A DNA stretch of 64,000 bases from Lineus longissimus (Eukaryota; Nemertea; Pilidiophora; Heteronemertea; Lineidae): assembly GCF_910592395.1 (NCBI RefSeq), contig NC_088309.1:14264599-14328598 (forward strand), written 5' to 3'. Numbering within the stretch: the first letter of the stretch is position 1; each line of letters starts with the position of its first letter. The translations under genes were made by a program, and so were the position numbers. Positions 9,500-20,133 of this stretch are shown here, one piece after another. The notes under the pieces were generated by a model that was not told the DNA's origin, made no database searches, and worked only from the letters and a program-made list of their open reading frames with translations.

Positions 9500-12400
9500 G
9501 AATGGAAAGCAGTAAAACGAGTAAGCACACCTTACTCTGAATGTGGGAACAGCAAGTGCTTTCCTGGACTTGAAATGTGCCAACGACTCCTCTTGCAATA
9601 ACCAACAACAGTTGATCTGTAAAAAAAGAGAAGAGAAATTAACACTGACTGAATAAAAAAGGGTGACATAGACGGGGAAATGTACACCACCGGATACAGT
9701 CATCCTGTGGGCTGTTTTCCAATTCAAAATAAAAGTGTAACCTCTTTAAATTAGTCTCACAGACTGAACCATAACACTCAACAGCCAACCGTGCCCACAT
9801 GATGTGAGCCGAGAGCTGGGCTTAAAGATGAGCGAGTGGTGTACTACATTTTGAAAATTGTCTATCGTCTACGACATGTGACAGAACAGGATCTAGTGGA
9901 CTTAATGATGAGGTACTATCAAATAAGGTGTCCATCAAATGAATCATGAGGGCCTGTTGAGTTATACTCTAAGCCTGTCCTATAGGGCTTGGCTATGGTT
10001 TTTGTCTTTTTTACAGCTACAGTACAGCCATGCACAGCGCAGTGTACAGACAGTACAGGATTGCAAACCAAAAACATGAGCATTGCTGCGTAACGAAACT
10101 GCAGTGGGATTCATACTACGATGTCATAATGTGACTTTCAAAATAATTGTAAACAAACGTAAATGGCGAAATTTGTTGCAAAATTGCCAGGACCGTAGCC
10201 AAAATGGCCGACGGCGAATTCTCCGGTCGCTAGCGCAGTCCATAAACAAGCATCAATTTTACCAACTTTGGGCGCAAGCTTGGTCATCAAAGTTACAGAA
10301 CTGTTAGAAATACATCCAAACAACATATATATACAGTTAAAAGTGCATAAAAATCCCGTTTCAACCTCCGGGCGCTACCTTTTTTCTCCGCCAGACGCCG
10401 GGCCCTACCGGTCGTTATTTAGTGCGACCGCCACCAGAGTGTTTATCACGATCTTTCGCCGTTTTAATTGCGCGTTTTAGGCAGATTAATCAATTATTAC
10501 ATGCATGCATTATATATCACCGAAATGATAATTGCGTAGGCTATTTGAAACTAAGTTCAGATATTATTTTTGATCTTTGAATTGAATTTAGGCGAGTGAT
10601 TTTTGACACCCGGTCGACATATCAGGACTTGCAAAATTCACGCGAGATCGCTTGCTTCATCGGCACGTTTGAAAACCGAATTTCACAAATTCTACAAATA
10701 TTTATCACATACCATATGTATCACCACAAAGGTAACTCTCTAGACTATTTGAAACCAATTTCAGATACTTATTTTCACAAAAATTCGAAGCTATGCAAGC
10801 GATTTTTCAGTGGTAGAGATCGACGGAAACAAATTTCTCGCTCTAAAATGACATGAGACGAGCACCAACTTTCGCTAATTTGTGCACAAAATTTCCGCAA
10901 TATTATAAAAAAACTATCGATAAATCTGAATTATATAGACTCTTTTCAGTACCTAAACAAATTTCAGGTACATGGTCATGTTGATTAAAAGAGTATCAAC
11001 CGATTGAACATGAGAAAGTTCACTCATCTTCATTGAAGCAGCGACTACCGCCATTTTTAAATGATGGCATCTCTTCTATCGATCGGCCAATCAGCGGCAC
11101 TGCTTGCAAAAAGTTGAGCCACCGCCAAATTTGAAATCGCCAAAATTCAGTCAATGTGCCTGCAGCGCCAACTGGCGGTGAAAACTATATTAATTCCATT
11201 AAAAGTAAAAAATTAAAAAATATTAGAAAATATTCAGCCACATTTGAAAACAATATTTGCTCTGTGGACCGAGGTAAAAAGGGAAAGAAATCTAAACGCG
11301 AAATGACCTCATTCTCTTAATACAGGTCGGATCGCGCTGATTTTTCGTGTTTTGAGTTCACCTTGGGCAACTCCTAATTTAGCACCGTCAACGAAGTGGC
11401 TAGGCCTTCCCAATCAGAAATGTCCAATTTTGTCCACAGATGGGTCCCTAGATGGATGGATGGATGGATGGATGGATTGCAGGACGGACACCATTTGAAC
11501 AGCTATTCTACTAGCTCCGCTGACTTTGTCAGCTGAGCTAAAAATCCCTCATTACTGCTCTGCTGAAGTAAATTTTTGAACAAAACCAAGACGTTGCATC
11601 AGGGTAAGGTGTCACCATCATTCATGCAAAATTTCAAGGCGATCCAACGCCTCTGAGTGTGGCTTTATTCGTCCCCCTTCCAGTATTATTATATGGAAGA
11701 TTTAGACCAGCGATGACATCATTTCTAGTGATTCCCTACGTTGTCCAATGAGCGCTTTTTAAAGTGTGCCATTTGGCATGCATTACTTGAGTGCCCGTAC
11801 AAACACAACTTTTTATTTCTATAATTTAGTGTACCCGACCGTACAGCGCTGCACGAACATCGGAAAACGTAAAAAATACGGTTGAAACGTACAAGTAAAC
11901 AGCCCTGCGTATGAAACGGTTTGAAAACTAGTATTTACGTGGATACCCCGCCATGCGTCCCTCCCGCCAACCGACGTGACGCCGCAAATTGCCGTGAAGC
12001 AAAAAGTTTTGCCTACGATACGAATGCTACAAAGTACAATGTCGTTTTATATCATCAGAATTAGACCTAAAAAATTGCACCTCAGGTTACAAAATTTTTC
12101 CGGGGGAGGGCCGCCGGACCCCCCGCCAAAAATGCGCCTGCGGCGCATATATATAGGAGCTGGCCTCCGGCCAGCTGCGCCCCGTTTGATTGAAATCCTG
12201 GCGAGCACACTGTCCCTGATGTTGTCAGTAACTGATAAGGACATTATAGTGATTCATACGTTGTCTTATCTCTTTCATTAGATTAAGCTTAAAAAAGAGA
12301 TATTTTGAAATCATTACTCAGCAAAGTTGAGCCGAGGGGGGCAAACCCCCCCCCCTCAACTTTGCTAGTGCCCCCCTTGCCCCCCCCCCCTCCTCTGGCA

Positions 12401-12980
12401 GAAACCCTGATTACCACATTTTGTAGGCGAAATCGGAGTAGGCCTATAGCCTAGGCGAAATGGGCCGTAACCGAAAAAAACATTGGCTTGGTCTTATATC
12501 GCAAAACACACCAAAATCACGCATTGCACACGCCCCGATCGCTAGCTACATATTCTACATTGAAGACCTAACTACTTTACACCTTGACCGCCGATGAATC
12601 ACCTTTTGGTTGTGATAATATCGACATTTACTGCAGTTTGATCGTGTTTTAGACTTCCTGACTTCCGCGTTTACGCTCCGAACAATGGCGAAACCGATGC
12701 TGGCGCCGCTAGTGGGGAAATCCCTTTATTAATTATTCAACCTCGTTCACCCAAACCATTGGTAGGCATTATTTATAAGGAGCTGTAGAGGCATGTTCCT
12801 TATTAATGAGGTCGTGACGTATGTAACACGCATATTAAATGAGAAAATGTGATTGGTTGTAATCATTTCTGTCAACAATAACACGTGGGGTATAGCCAGT
12901 AGGCCTACAGTACAGTACAATTCCAATGTCGATCATTCATATGAGTATTTTATAACATGCCATATTACAATAATATTACA
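9500..12980. other. Intergenic; degenerate repeats, no gene supported
   Basis: Between 10500 and 10990 a diverged repeat of about 190 bases recurs (GACTATTTGAAACCAA, GGCTATTTGAAACTAA). A GATG tetranucleotide run lies at 11452-11478. A GC-rich block at 12095-12185 contains the perfect hairpin AGCTGGCCTCCGGCCAGCT. The satellite unit GTAGGCGAAAT recurs at 12423-12468. C-rich runs lie at 12345-12395. None of the short reading frames matches a family I know. Confidence 0.4.
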
Positions 12981-13231
12981 ATAATATGAGGAAGGCTCAG
13001 GCCTTGATAGGGAGCTCTTCGTTAATAGGGCTGGTGAGCGAGAAGACTCGGGGGGGGGGGGGGTTATATAGTTAGGATGATGCCATCATGGCAGTTGACC
13101 CAATAGACGCTGTCGCAGTATAGAAATAAGTGGGGAGAATGTGGGAAACTAAACACAACAGGAGAAGGATAGGTATTTTTGCCCGGAGATAAGCATAATG
13201 ATCCCAAGACCCAAGTGTAATTAAGATTTAT

Positions 13232-14238
13232 AGGGAGCTCTCAAGCGAGCTTTATGGTTAAGGGTCGAATGTGTGTGTGTATACCGTCAACGAAAAAAAC
13301 TTGACCCGGTTGACCGGAACCAGAAAACCTCTGCACCCAGGTGACATTTTTGCACGCGAATCGTATACGCTAATGCACAGCAATTTACCTGGGGAGAGAT
13401 TTTCTTTTTCCAAACAATTCAGCGGGACGCTACGATGTTTACGCAGAGAAGCCGCTGTTCGGTTGAAGATTTCGTCAAAACAGGGCCGAATCAAAGTGTA
13501 ACGATACCCTGGGGCGAATCGAAATGCATTAAACAACAAGCTGCATCGCTGCCAGAGATTATTTTTCTCTTTCCGCGACGAAATCGTGCTTTGAACTGGC
13601 AAAATTCCGCAAAAGATTTTCCGTCTGCTAACTTTTCCGTAGTTTCAAGCGCACCAACATGATCGGTTTGGGGCTGCCCGTTTCGACGACGATTTCGTCA
13701 ATATCATGGGGTGTGACAATATGTCAACGGTCTGGTTCCATTAATAATGCAATAATCTTGAAAGTACATTGGTCTCAATGTCTATTTCCCCGTTTCCATG
13801 TCAAAATCCTACCGTGAAACCTGAAACCACTCGTCCACAACACTGGCCATTTTAATTTTCCGTAGAAAGCGCATGCGCACTTAACTCAAACGCACGCGCT
13901 ACACTCAGGTCTCACAAGCCGGTGCGGAGGCCAGGCCTACCTGCCTCCAAAAATGACGCGACGTCATTTCATGCATACCCCTGTTCCAGCGGCTGTAGAC
14001 TTGGCAGTACGTTACTCTCACACAAACCAATACATTTCTGAATAGCATGTCTCTTGTATTGTAGTAGAATACATCTGACCAAGTTTGACCAAGTGATCAG
14101 GTGTTAATCTTGAAGTTATAAGGCATAGAGGTGAATTTTTTTTCAAATTTGCGTTATACAGGGTGTCTCATGCATTGTGCTACATCAGTCTATGCATGAC
14201 TGTATGTCTAGGCGACGTTGGTCTTTTTGAATTAGAAT
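13232..14238 (+). repeat. Module C, left copy
   Basis: This is the first arm of the 1-kb inverted repeat. It holds short frames on both strands (13271-13501 plus, 13258-13602 minus, 13435-13662 plus), none with a known domain. It includes CRE-like and MADE-type short palindromes but no clear promoter. Compared with the inverted copy it lacks a segment of about 40 bases near 13905. Confidence 0.8.
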
Positions 14239-14594
14239 ATAAATCTTAATTACACTTGGGTCTTGGGATCATTATGCTTATCTCCGGGCAAAAATACCTA
14301 TCCTTCTCCTGTTGTGTTTAGTTTCCCACATTCTCCCCACTTATTTTCTATACTGCGACAGCGTCTATTGGGTCAACTGCCATGATGGCATCATCCTAAC
14401 TATATCCCCCCTCTCCCACCCACCAACTACTCGCCATCAATCATTGACATTGTGTGCTAGCCAACTGCTTCTTCGGTAAACTGCCATGATGGCATTATCC
14501 TAACTATATAACCCCCCCCCCCCCACCGAGACTTCTCGCTCACCAGCCCTATTAAAGAAGAGCTCCCTATCAAGGCCTGAGCCTTCCTCATATT

Positions 14595-15638
14595 ATTCTA
14601 ATTCAAAAAGACCAACGTCGCCTAGACATACAGTCATGCATAGACTGATGTAGCACAATGCATGAGACACCCTGTATAACGCAAATTTGAAAAAATTTCA
14701 CCTCTATGCCTTATAACTTCAAGATTAACACCTGATCACTTGGTCAAACTTGGTCAGATGTATTCTACAATACAAGAGACATGCTATTCAGAAATGTATT
14801 GGTTTGTGTGAGAGTAACGTACTGCCAAGTCTACAGCCGCTGGAACAGGGGTATGCATGAAATGACGTCGCGTAATTTTTGGAGGCAGGTAAGCCTTGCC
14901 TCCGCACCGGCTTGTGAGACCTGAGGGGGTATCCAGTCAGAACGGCCCCTGGTCAAAACGGCCGTTTGAGTTAACGTGCGTTTGAGTTAAGTGCGCATGC
15001 GCTTTCTACGGAAAATTAAAATGGCCAGTGTTGTGGACGAGTGGTTTCAGGTTTCACGGTAGGATTTTGACCTGGAAACGGGGAAATAGACATTGAGACC
15101 AATGTACTTTCAAGATTATTGCATTATTAATGGAACCAGACCGTTGACATATTCTCACACCCCATGATATTGACGAAATCGTCGTCGAAACGGGCAGCCC
15201 CGGACCGATCATGTTGGTGCGCTTGAAACTACGGAAAAGTTAGCAGACGGAAAATCTTTTGCGGAATTTTGCCAGTTCAAAGCACGATTTCGTCGCGGAA
15301 AGAGAAAAATAATCTCTGGCAGCGATGCAGCTTGTTGTTTAATGCATTTCGATTCGCCCCAGGGTATCGTTACACTTTGATTCGGACCTGTTTTGACGAA
15401 ATCTTCAACTGAACAGCGGCTTCTCTGCGTAAACATCGTAGCGTCCCGCTGAATTGTTTGGAAAAAGAAAATCTCTCCCCAGGTAAATTGCTGTGCATTA
15501 GCGTATACGATTCACGTGCAAAAATGTCACCTGGGTGCAGAGGTTTTCTGGTTCCGGTCAACCGGGTCAAGTTTTTTTCGTTGACGGTATACACACACGC
15601 ATTCGACCCTTAACCATAAAGCTCGCTTAAGAGCTCCC
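14595..15638 (-). repeat. Module C, inverted right copy
   Basis: This arm is the reverse complement of 13232-14238, with few substitutions. It carries extra sequence around 14931-14975 containing AACGGCC repeats (GAACGGCCCCTGG, AAACGGCCGTTTGAG). The 75-residue frame at 15209-15436 is identical to the left copy's. Confidence 0.8.
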
Positions 15639-15746
15639 TAATATGAGGAAGGCTCAGGCCTTGATAGGGAGCTCTTCGTTAATAGGGCTGGTGAGCGAGA
15701 AGACTCGATGGGGGGGGGGGGTATATAGTTAGGATGGTATCAGGCT

Positions 15747-15905
15747 GTTTCGCTGCATTGCCAGTTCGCTACCAGTCGTTTCGCTACATGTGGCGGTCGT
15801 TTCGTTACATGGTAGGTCGTTTCGCTACATGGGTGGAGTCGTTTCGCTACATGGATGTAGGTCATATCGCTACATCGTAGGTCGTTTCGCTATATGGGTG
15901 GAGTC
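15747..15905 (+). repeat. Tandem repeat of about 20 bp (GTCGTTTCGCTACATG)
   Basis: About eight degenerate copies of GTCGTTTCGCTACATG with short variable linkers (GTGGCG, GTAG, GGTGGA) follow directly on the truncated A module. No ATG reading frame of note runs through it. Confidence 0.85.
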
Positions 15906-15997
15906 ATTATTTTTACTCTATTTTACCCTACTATAATTCCCGGTGGTGACTACAAATTTATTATAGCACAGTTTGCCGGTAAAAAAACTTATACGGT

Positions 15998-16163
15998 TTG
16001 ATGGCGCGCAAGGGGTTCTTGTCGTCCTGGCCCGGTATCAGACTGTTTCGAAGTTATGCTTGCTCGTGGCCCCTGGTTGTGACTGTCTTATCTCTCTCAA
16101 AGTGCTGCTTTGTTTTGGCTCTTTCTGTGGTTGTGTGGACTTCAAGCATGTCATGCTACGAGT
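15998..16163 (+). CDS. Possible first exon of the downstream spliced gene; membrane/signal-like
   Basis: The frame starts MMARKGFLSSWPGIRLF and has a hydrophobic core (PLVVTVLSL, CCFVLALSVVVW), then SCYE before a strong donor GTAAGT at 16164. It ends in phase 1. The next candidate exon (17537-17567) opens in phase 1 and keeps the frame, which is the only reason to join them. The hydrophobic segment could be a signal anchor. If the downstream gene is a KDZ-type transposase derivative, this exon may not belong to it. Confidence 0.35.
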
Positions 16164-17536
16164 GTAAGTATCAGATTACAGGATTTAGGCCTAGGCCTAC
16201 CCCATGGCCATGTACCTACTGCCTACTTAGTACTTGTACATAATGCAGTACTTCTTGTACATGTTGGATGTTCTACATCATCGTGGTGTAGGCACAGTGA
16301 AGAAGGTGAGGAAACTTCCAACATGGAGGTAAGGTAAACATCGAGGACCCGATTCTTCACTTGCTATATACATTCTATCAAACAACTATACTTCAGTTCA
16401 CTATGGTGTAGGCTAACACTATAGGCCGAGTCCTACGTACACCCTTCAACACCATATTCAAGGCAGGGCGTAGGCTGGTTTGGGCATGGGCCACATTACT
16501 CGGTAGTCATGGTTGGCCTAGTATGTCTATATGTACATGTCTTCATAAATGAGTGGTCATGTTATACATTGCGTACATTTCTAGCATTGCCGATCCAGGT
16601 AGTCTACCTAGGGACTGCCTACATGTAGGCCAAGTTCCCACAGGCAGTCAATTTTTGATAGATTGGTTACTTTTAATATGTTATAGGGTTATGCCGCTGT
16701 CGTTCAGTGGCTTTGGTGCGTGGTTGTTTCAAAGAAAATGGCACACAACACGGCCATCGCGGCACGAGAGAAAGCCTCACATACACTGTAGTCAATATCA
16801 GGAAGTCTCAGCCAGCTAGGCCTAGTCACAAAAAAAACTAAGCTCACTGAACATTGAACTAAAAAGTATAGGCCCACCCCACCACCCTGCAGCCACCGTA
16901 CATGTGCGTGTTGTTTCCTTCTTACCCAACTATATTCTTAGTGGTTGTGGTTGTGGCCAGCTGCCTGGACCTAGGCCCTATCTATGTACCTTCTCTTTGA
17001 AGAGAAATCAGAGCTCATTCAAAAAAAATTGTTGGAAGGCTGAAAACTCAGCTCATTTTCAGTACCATCTTGTTGTTTACATATTGATCTAAAATTGACA
17101 TTGCAATCAGATTATTCAAAAATAATGACATGGCTAGGTGCGAACCAAGATATGTTGACTGGAAATCTGAGGTCCAGGAATTTGCCAAAGGTAGGATTTA
17201 TGCCTTTTAAACCCTTTGTAAATTGGATGAGCACCAACCGGCTTCTGGTTTTACGATTAAAGGCCAGGGTCCAGTCAGATCTAGGTCAGTTGGTCGGTAA
17301 TGCTGAAATGAATTACAGGTGATTACTCGGCAGTGGTCAATTCTCAAGAATGGACATAAAATACATGTACAGGTATCATGTATTATTCAATTACAAATCA
17401 AACGGAGGTAAAATTGGTACAAACTAGTCCCATTGTCTACTAAAGTGTGAGCAAGTGAGTGGCATGGCCCCTGGTCATTTATTCACTTCCCTTACTGGCA
17501 TAATTTCTAATGGATTTTTGAATTTGTATTTTTCAG

Positions 17537-19867
17537 CTGTAAAAAGTGGCAGATCAGATAGGCGAAGGTAAGGGATTTTCCATATTAGGTATTAAAAAAG
17601 ATTTAGGATAAATGATCACTAATTGGAGCACCATCTCGCATTTTAATGAAAATGAACAGGGATTTTCTTAAAGGGACTCTAGACAGTGGACAGTATGGGT
17701 CCCCAACAATAACATCTCACAGTTCGTCAAAACTATTCATGCTTGTACATACAAGATATTTGATGTTTAACATATCATGACCCAAATACACTAGTCACCT
17801 GATGATGTCCATTGATATGTTACTACTGCCTGTAGTCCCCCTTCAAATCTTGAGTCTCGTATCTGCTTGTCTAATTTCAGTGATTCGTCTGCTCTGGATT
17901 CAATACGGATAGAAATAGAAGTCTATTCTAGCAACATCAAACAGCAGAAATACGACATTAGCAAATGTGCAGGTAAGAGTGAGACATTTTTTGATATGGG
18001 CAGGGCATTGGTAAAAGTATGCAATTGAGCTACATGTACAATATATTCGCATTTATAGCAATGCATGCCAGGCTCGAAAGATCACTCATCCGTGTGAAGA
18101 ATTGGCCTATCAGTAGGGCATTACGAAGTCATCTTTTTCACATGTGGTGCCAGTTGGTGATATGTTGTACTGGATGTCTCAGTTGTCTCATCCTGAACCT
18201 CATGGCTAATACTCCTTTAGATATATGCATTGTAGCCGGGGTATTACCCATGAACTATTCCCTGGCATTTCCAATATGCCAAGGTTTTAGATCTTTAGAT
18301 GCAATAAACATTGGTGGTCAAGATGAATTGTCTTCGTTTTGAGAAGTCCATTAATACACAATTTCTTCATTTCATAGCCTCAATAAACCCTAATAAATTA
18401 GTTAAAATGCTACATATTGTATGGAGATTCATTTCTTCGGTTTCATTCATGTGGGTATTGAGTATTTCTCCTTCGTTGTTCATTTTAGACTCGTCGAAAA
18501 AACGTGGCCATCTCCGACAAAAGATGGAAAAAGAAAAGAAAAAACTTGCAGCAGTCATTGAGTTGTACACTTCGAAGTCTGGTGAGGAGATTGTGATTGA
18601 AGATGTCACTAAGGAAGATTACATTTTCCCTTGGGAGCAATGTTCAGGTCAGTTAATAATAGATTTATTTTCTTCAACTAAAGCCAAAAACAGACCTTCG
18701 TGGATCATGAAAAAACCCTGCATTATGTGAATTTAGGAAGACCGGAGGTAGCACCCAGCACCACTACTCCTCTGAAGCATGAAGTGAAAAGGCAATTGCG
18801 ATGTGCTCACACAATACCAGTTGCTTGTCAGGGAAATGAAGTGGTTTTGATGCTCACATCTGTAATTGGAATGAAGTGTTTGATTGGATCTTAAATGCCA
18901 ATATTACATTTGACTTATCTATTCCAGGTTACGCTGTCATGTCCTACTCTTTGAAGAAGAAACTGGTGGACATTCATGAACATATTCATCGATATCAGGA
19001 AGAGAAGCTTCTCCTTGTTCGTGAAATGAAGGCAGCTACGTCTTACCTGACAGGGCGAGTGATCAGCCTTAAAGAGATGCTGAAGGTGGCAGATAGAAGT
19101 CCTGATGAGTTTGCAAGTGAGTTGGCCTTTGGTTCGGACTCCTGACTTGTAATGGACGCATGATCAAATGGGAACAAAACAAAATGAGGCCAATGAAGAG
19201 TGGCGAAATTTGATACTGAGTGATCTTATCACCTGTAAAGCAAATTGGTTATGTTTTTCGTGTCCTTACTGATACAGCTTTTATGCTGCATCTCTCCAAC
19301 CATTTTCCTTTAGATCACTTCTTCTGTTTTTCATTACTCTAACCCTAACTGGGTTTTTCGGTGGGATGTTGGGAGATGAGTATAATAACATAGACTCCGA
19401 AAATGTGCTCATCTGGAAGTCTTTGGTCTGAATGTAAACTTTGACAATTCATCACTGAGCTCATAGGTTCATGTGCACTTCAATCTCTGCAAGTCTTGTC
19501 AACATTTTCTTGTAAATCAGATTTTCCATTTCTTGTCCATTGGATTTTGGTGTGTTGATCCAATTTTGGTCTCCCTTTCAAATGATCTTTCTATTGTTTT
19601 TCTTTGCAGATTATCTAGATAGGGATGAGGCGTACCATTTAACCAGTGCAAACGATAGAGTAATCCGCGGTGCTATGGTGGAGATACGTGGAACACTGGA
19701 GTTCTATATAGATCTGCTCGAGCAGAGTGCCAATGTATTCCATACGGTCACGCGTGACGAAGAATATCTGGAAACGTTTGACATTCTTTATCAGGAGGAT
19801 GAAGAAGAAGAAAGGGCCTATGAGTGTGAGAGTAATGATGATGACGATGACGATGATGATGATTTTG

Positions 19868-19899
<32 letters not shown>

Positions 19900-19911
19900 A
19901 ATAATGAATAG
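17537..19911 (+). CDS. Spliced gene resembling the C-terminal part of a KDZ-type transposase
   Basis: Exons at 17537-17567, 17881-17972, 18489-18647, 18928-19116 and 19610-19911 have AG/GT borders and joining phases. With 15998-16163 they give 312 residues. Key segments are RGHLRQKMEKEKKKLAAVIE, then a DVTKEDYIFPWEQ stretch, then SLKKKLVDIHEHIHRYQEEK. From knowledge of Kyakuja-Dileera-Zisupton transposases, the basic helix, the 'FPW' motif and the 'LVDI..EE..L..EM' helix resemble their C-terminal region. The end is a long Asp tail coded by a GAT repeat. No catalytic core is seen, so this is a truncated transposase or a domesticated derivative. Reading on past 19116 gives an alternative stop at 19145. 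Confidence 0.5.
19839..19900 (+). repeat. GAT trinucleotide repeat coding for poly-Asp
   Basis: A nearly pure (GAT)n tract, interrupted by TTTGTT, codes for the acidic C-terminal tail of the gene ending at 19911. Confidence 0.85.
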
Positions 19912-20133
19912 AGCAGTCAAATACTGGTCATCGTGCTTCTGGTCAGTGGTAATGATGGAAAGGGTTTTTTACTTGAAGGGCTTCTCCACGTATTTGGTTT
20001 GTAATTCTAAAAGGCCTTGGTCACCGGATATCGTTGTTTCTGATGGAATATGCCTTAACCTGAGCTTTCTCGCAGTATACTGACAGGCGATGTTTAAGAT
20101 TAGATTAGAAACAAATACTTTTTATCATTGCAG

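Larger units (their letters stand above)
12982..15736. mobile_element. Mosaic of two modules in alternating orientation (2.75-kb compound inverted repeat)
   Basis: Module AB (12982-13231) begins TAATATGAGGAAGGCTCAGG and ends AATTAAGATTTAT. Module C (13232-14238) begins AGGGAGCTCTCAAGCGAGC and ends GAATTAGAAT. The order is AB, C, then AB inverted with an internal duplication (14239-14594), C inverted (14595-15638), and the A half again direct (15639-15736). Copies are nearly identical; a 75-codon frame within C (13435-13662 and 15209-15436) is unchanged at protein level. No transposase is recognised. It may be a foldback-type element, a recombination product between inverted repeats, or an assembly artefact. 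Confidence 0.75.
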
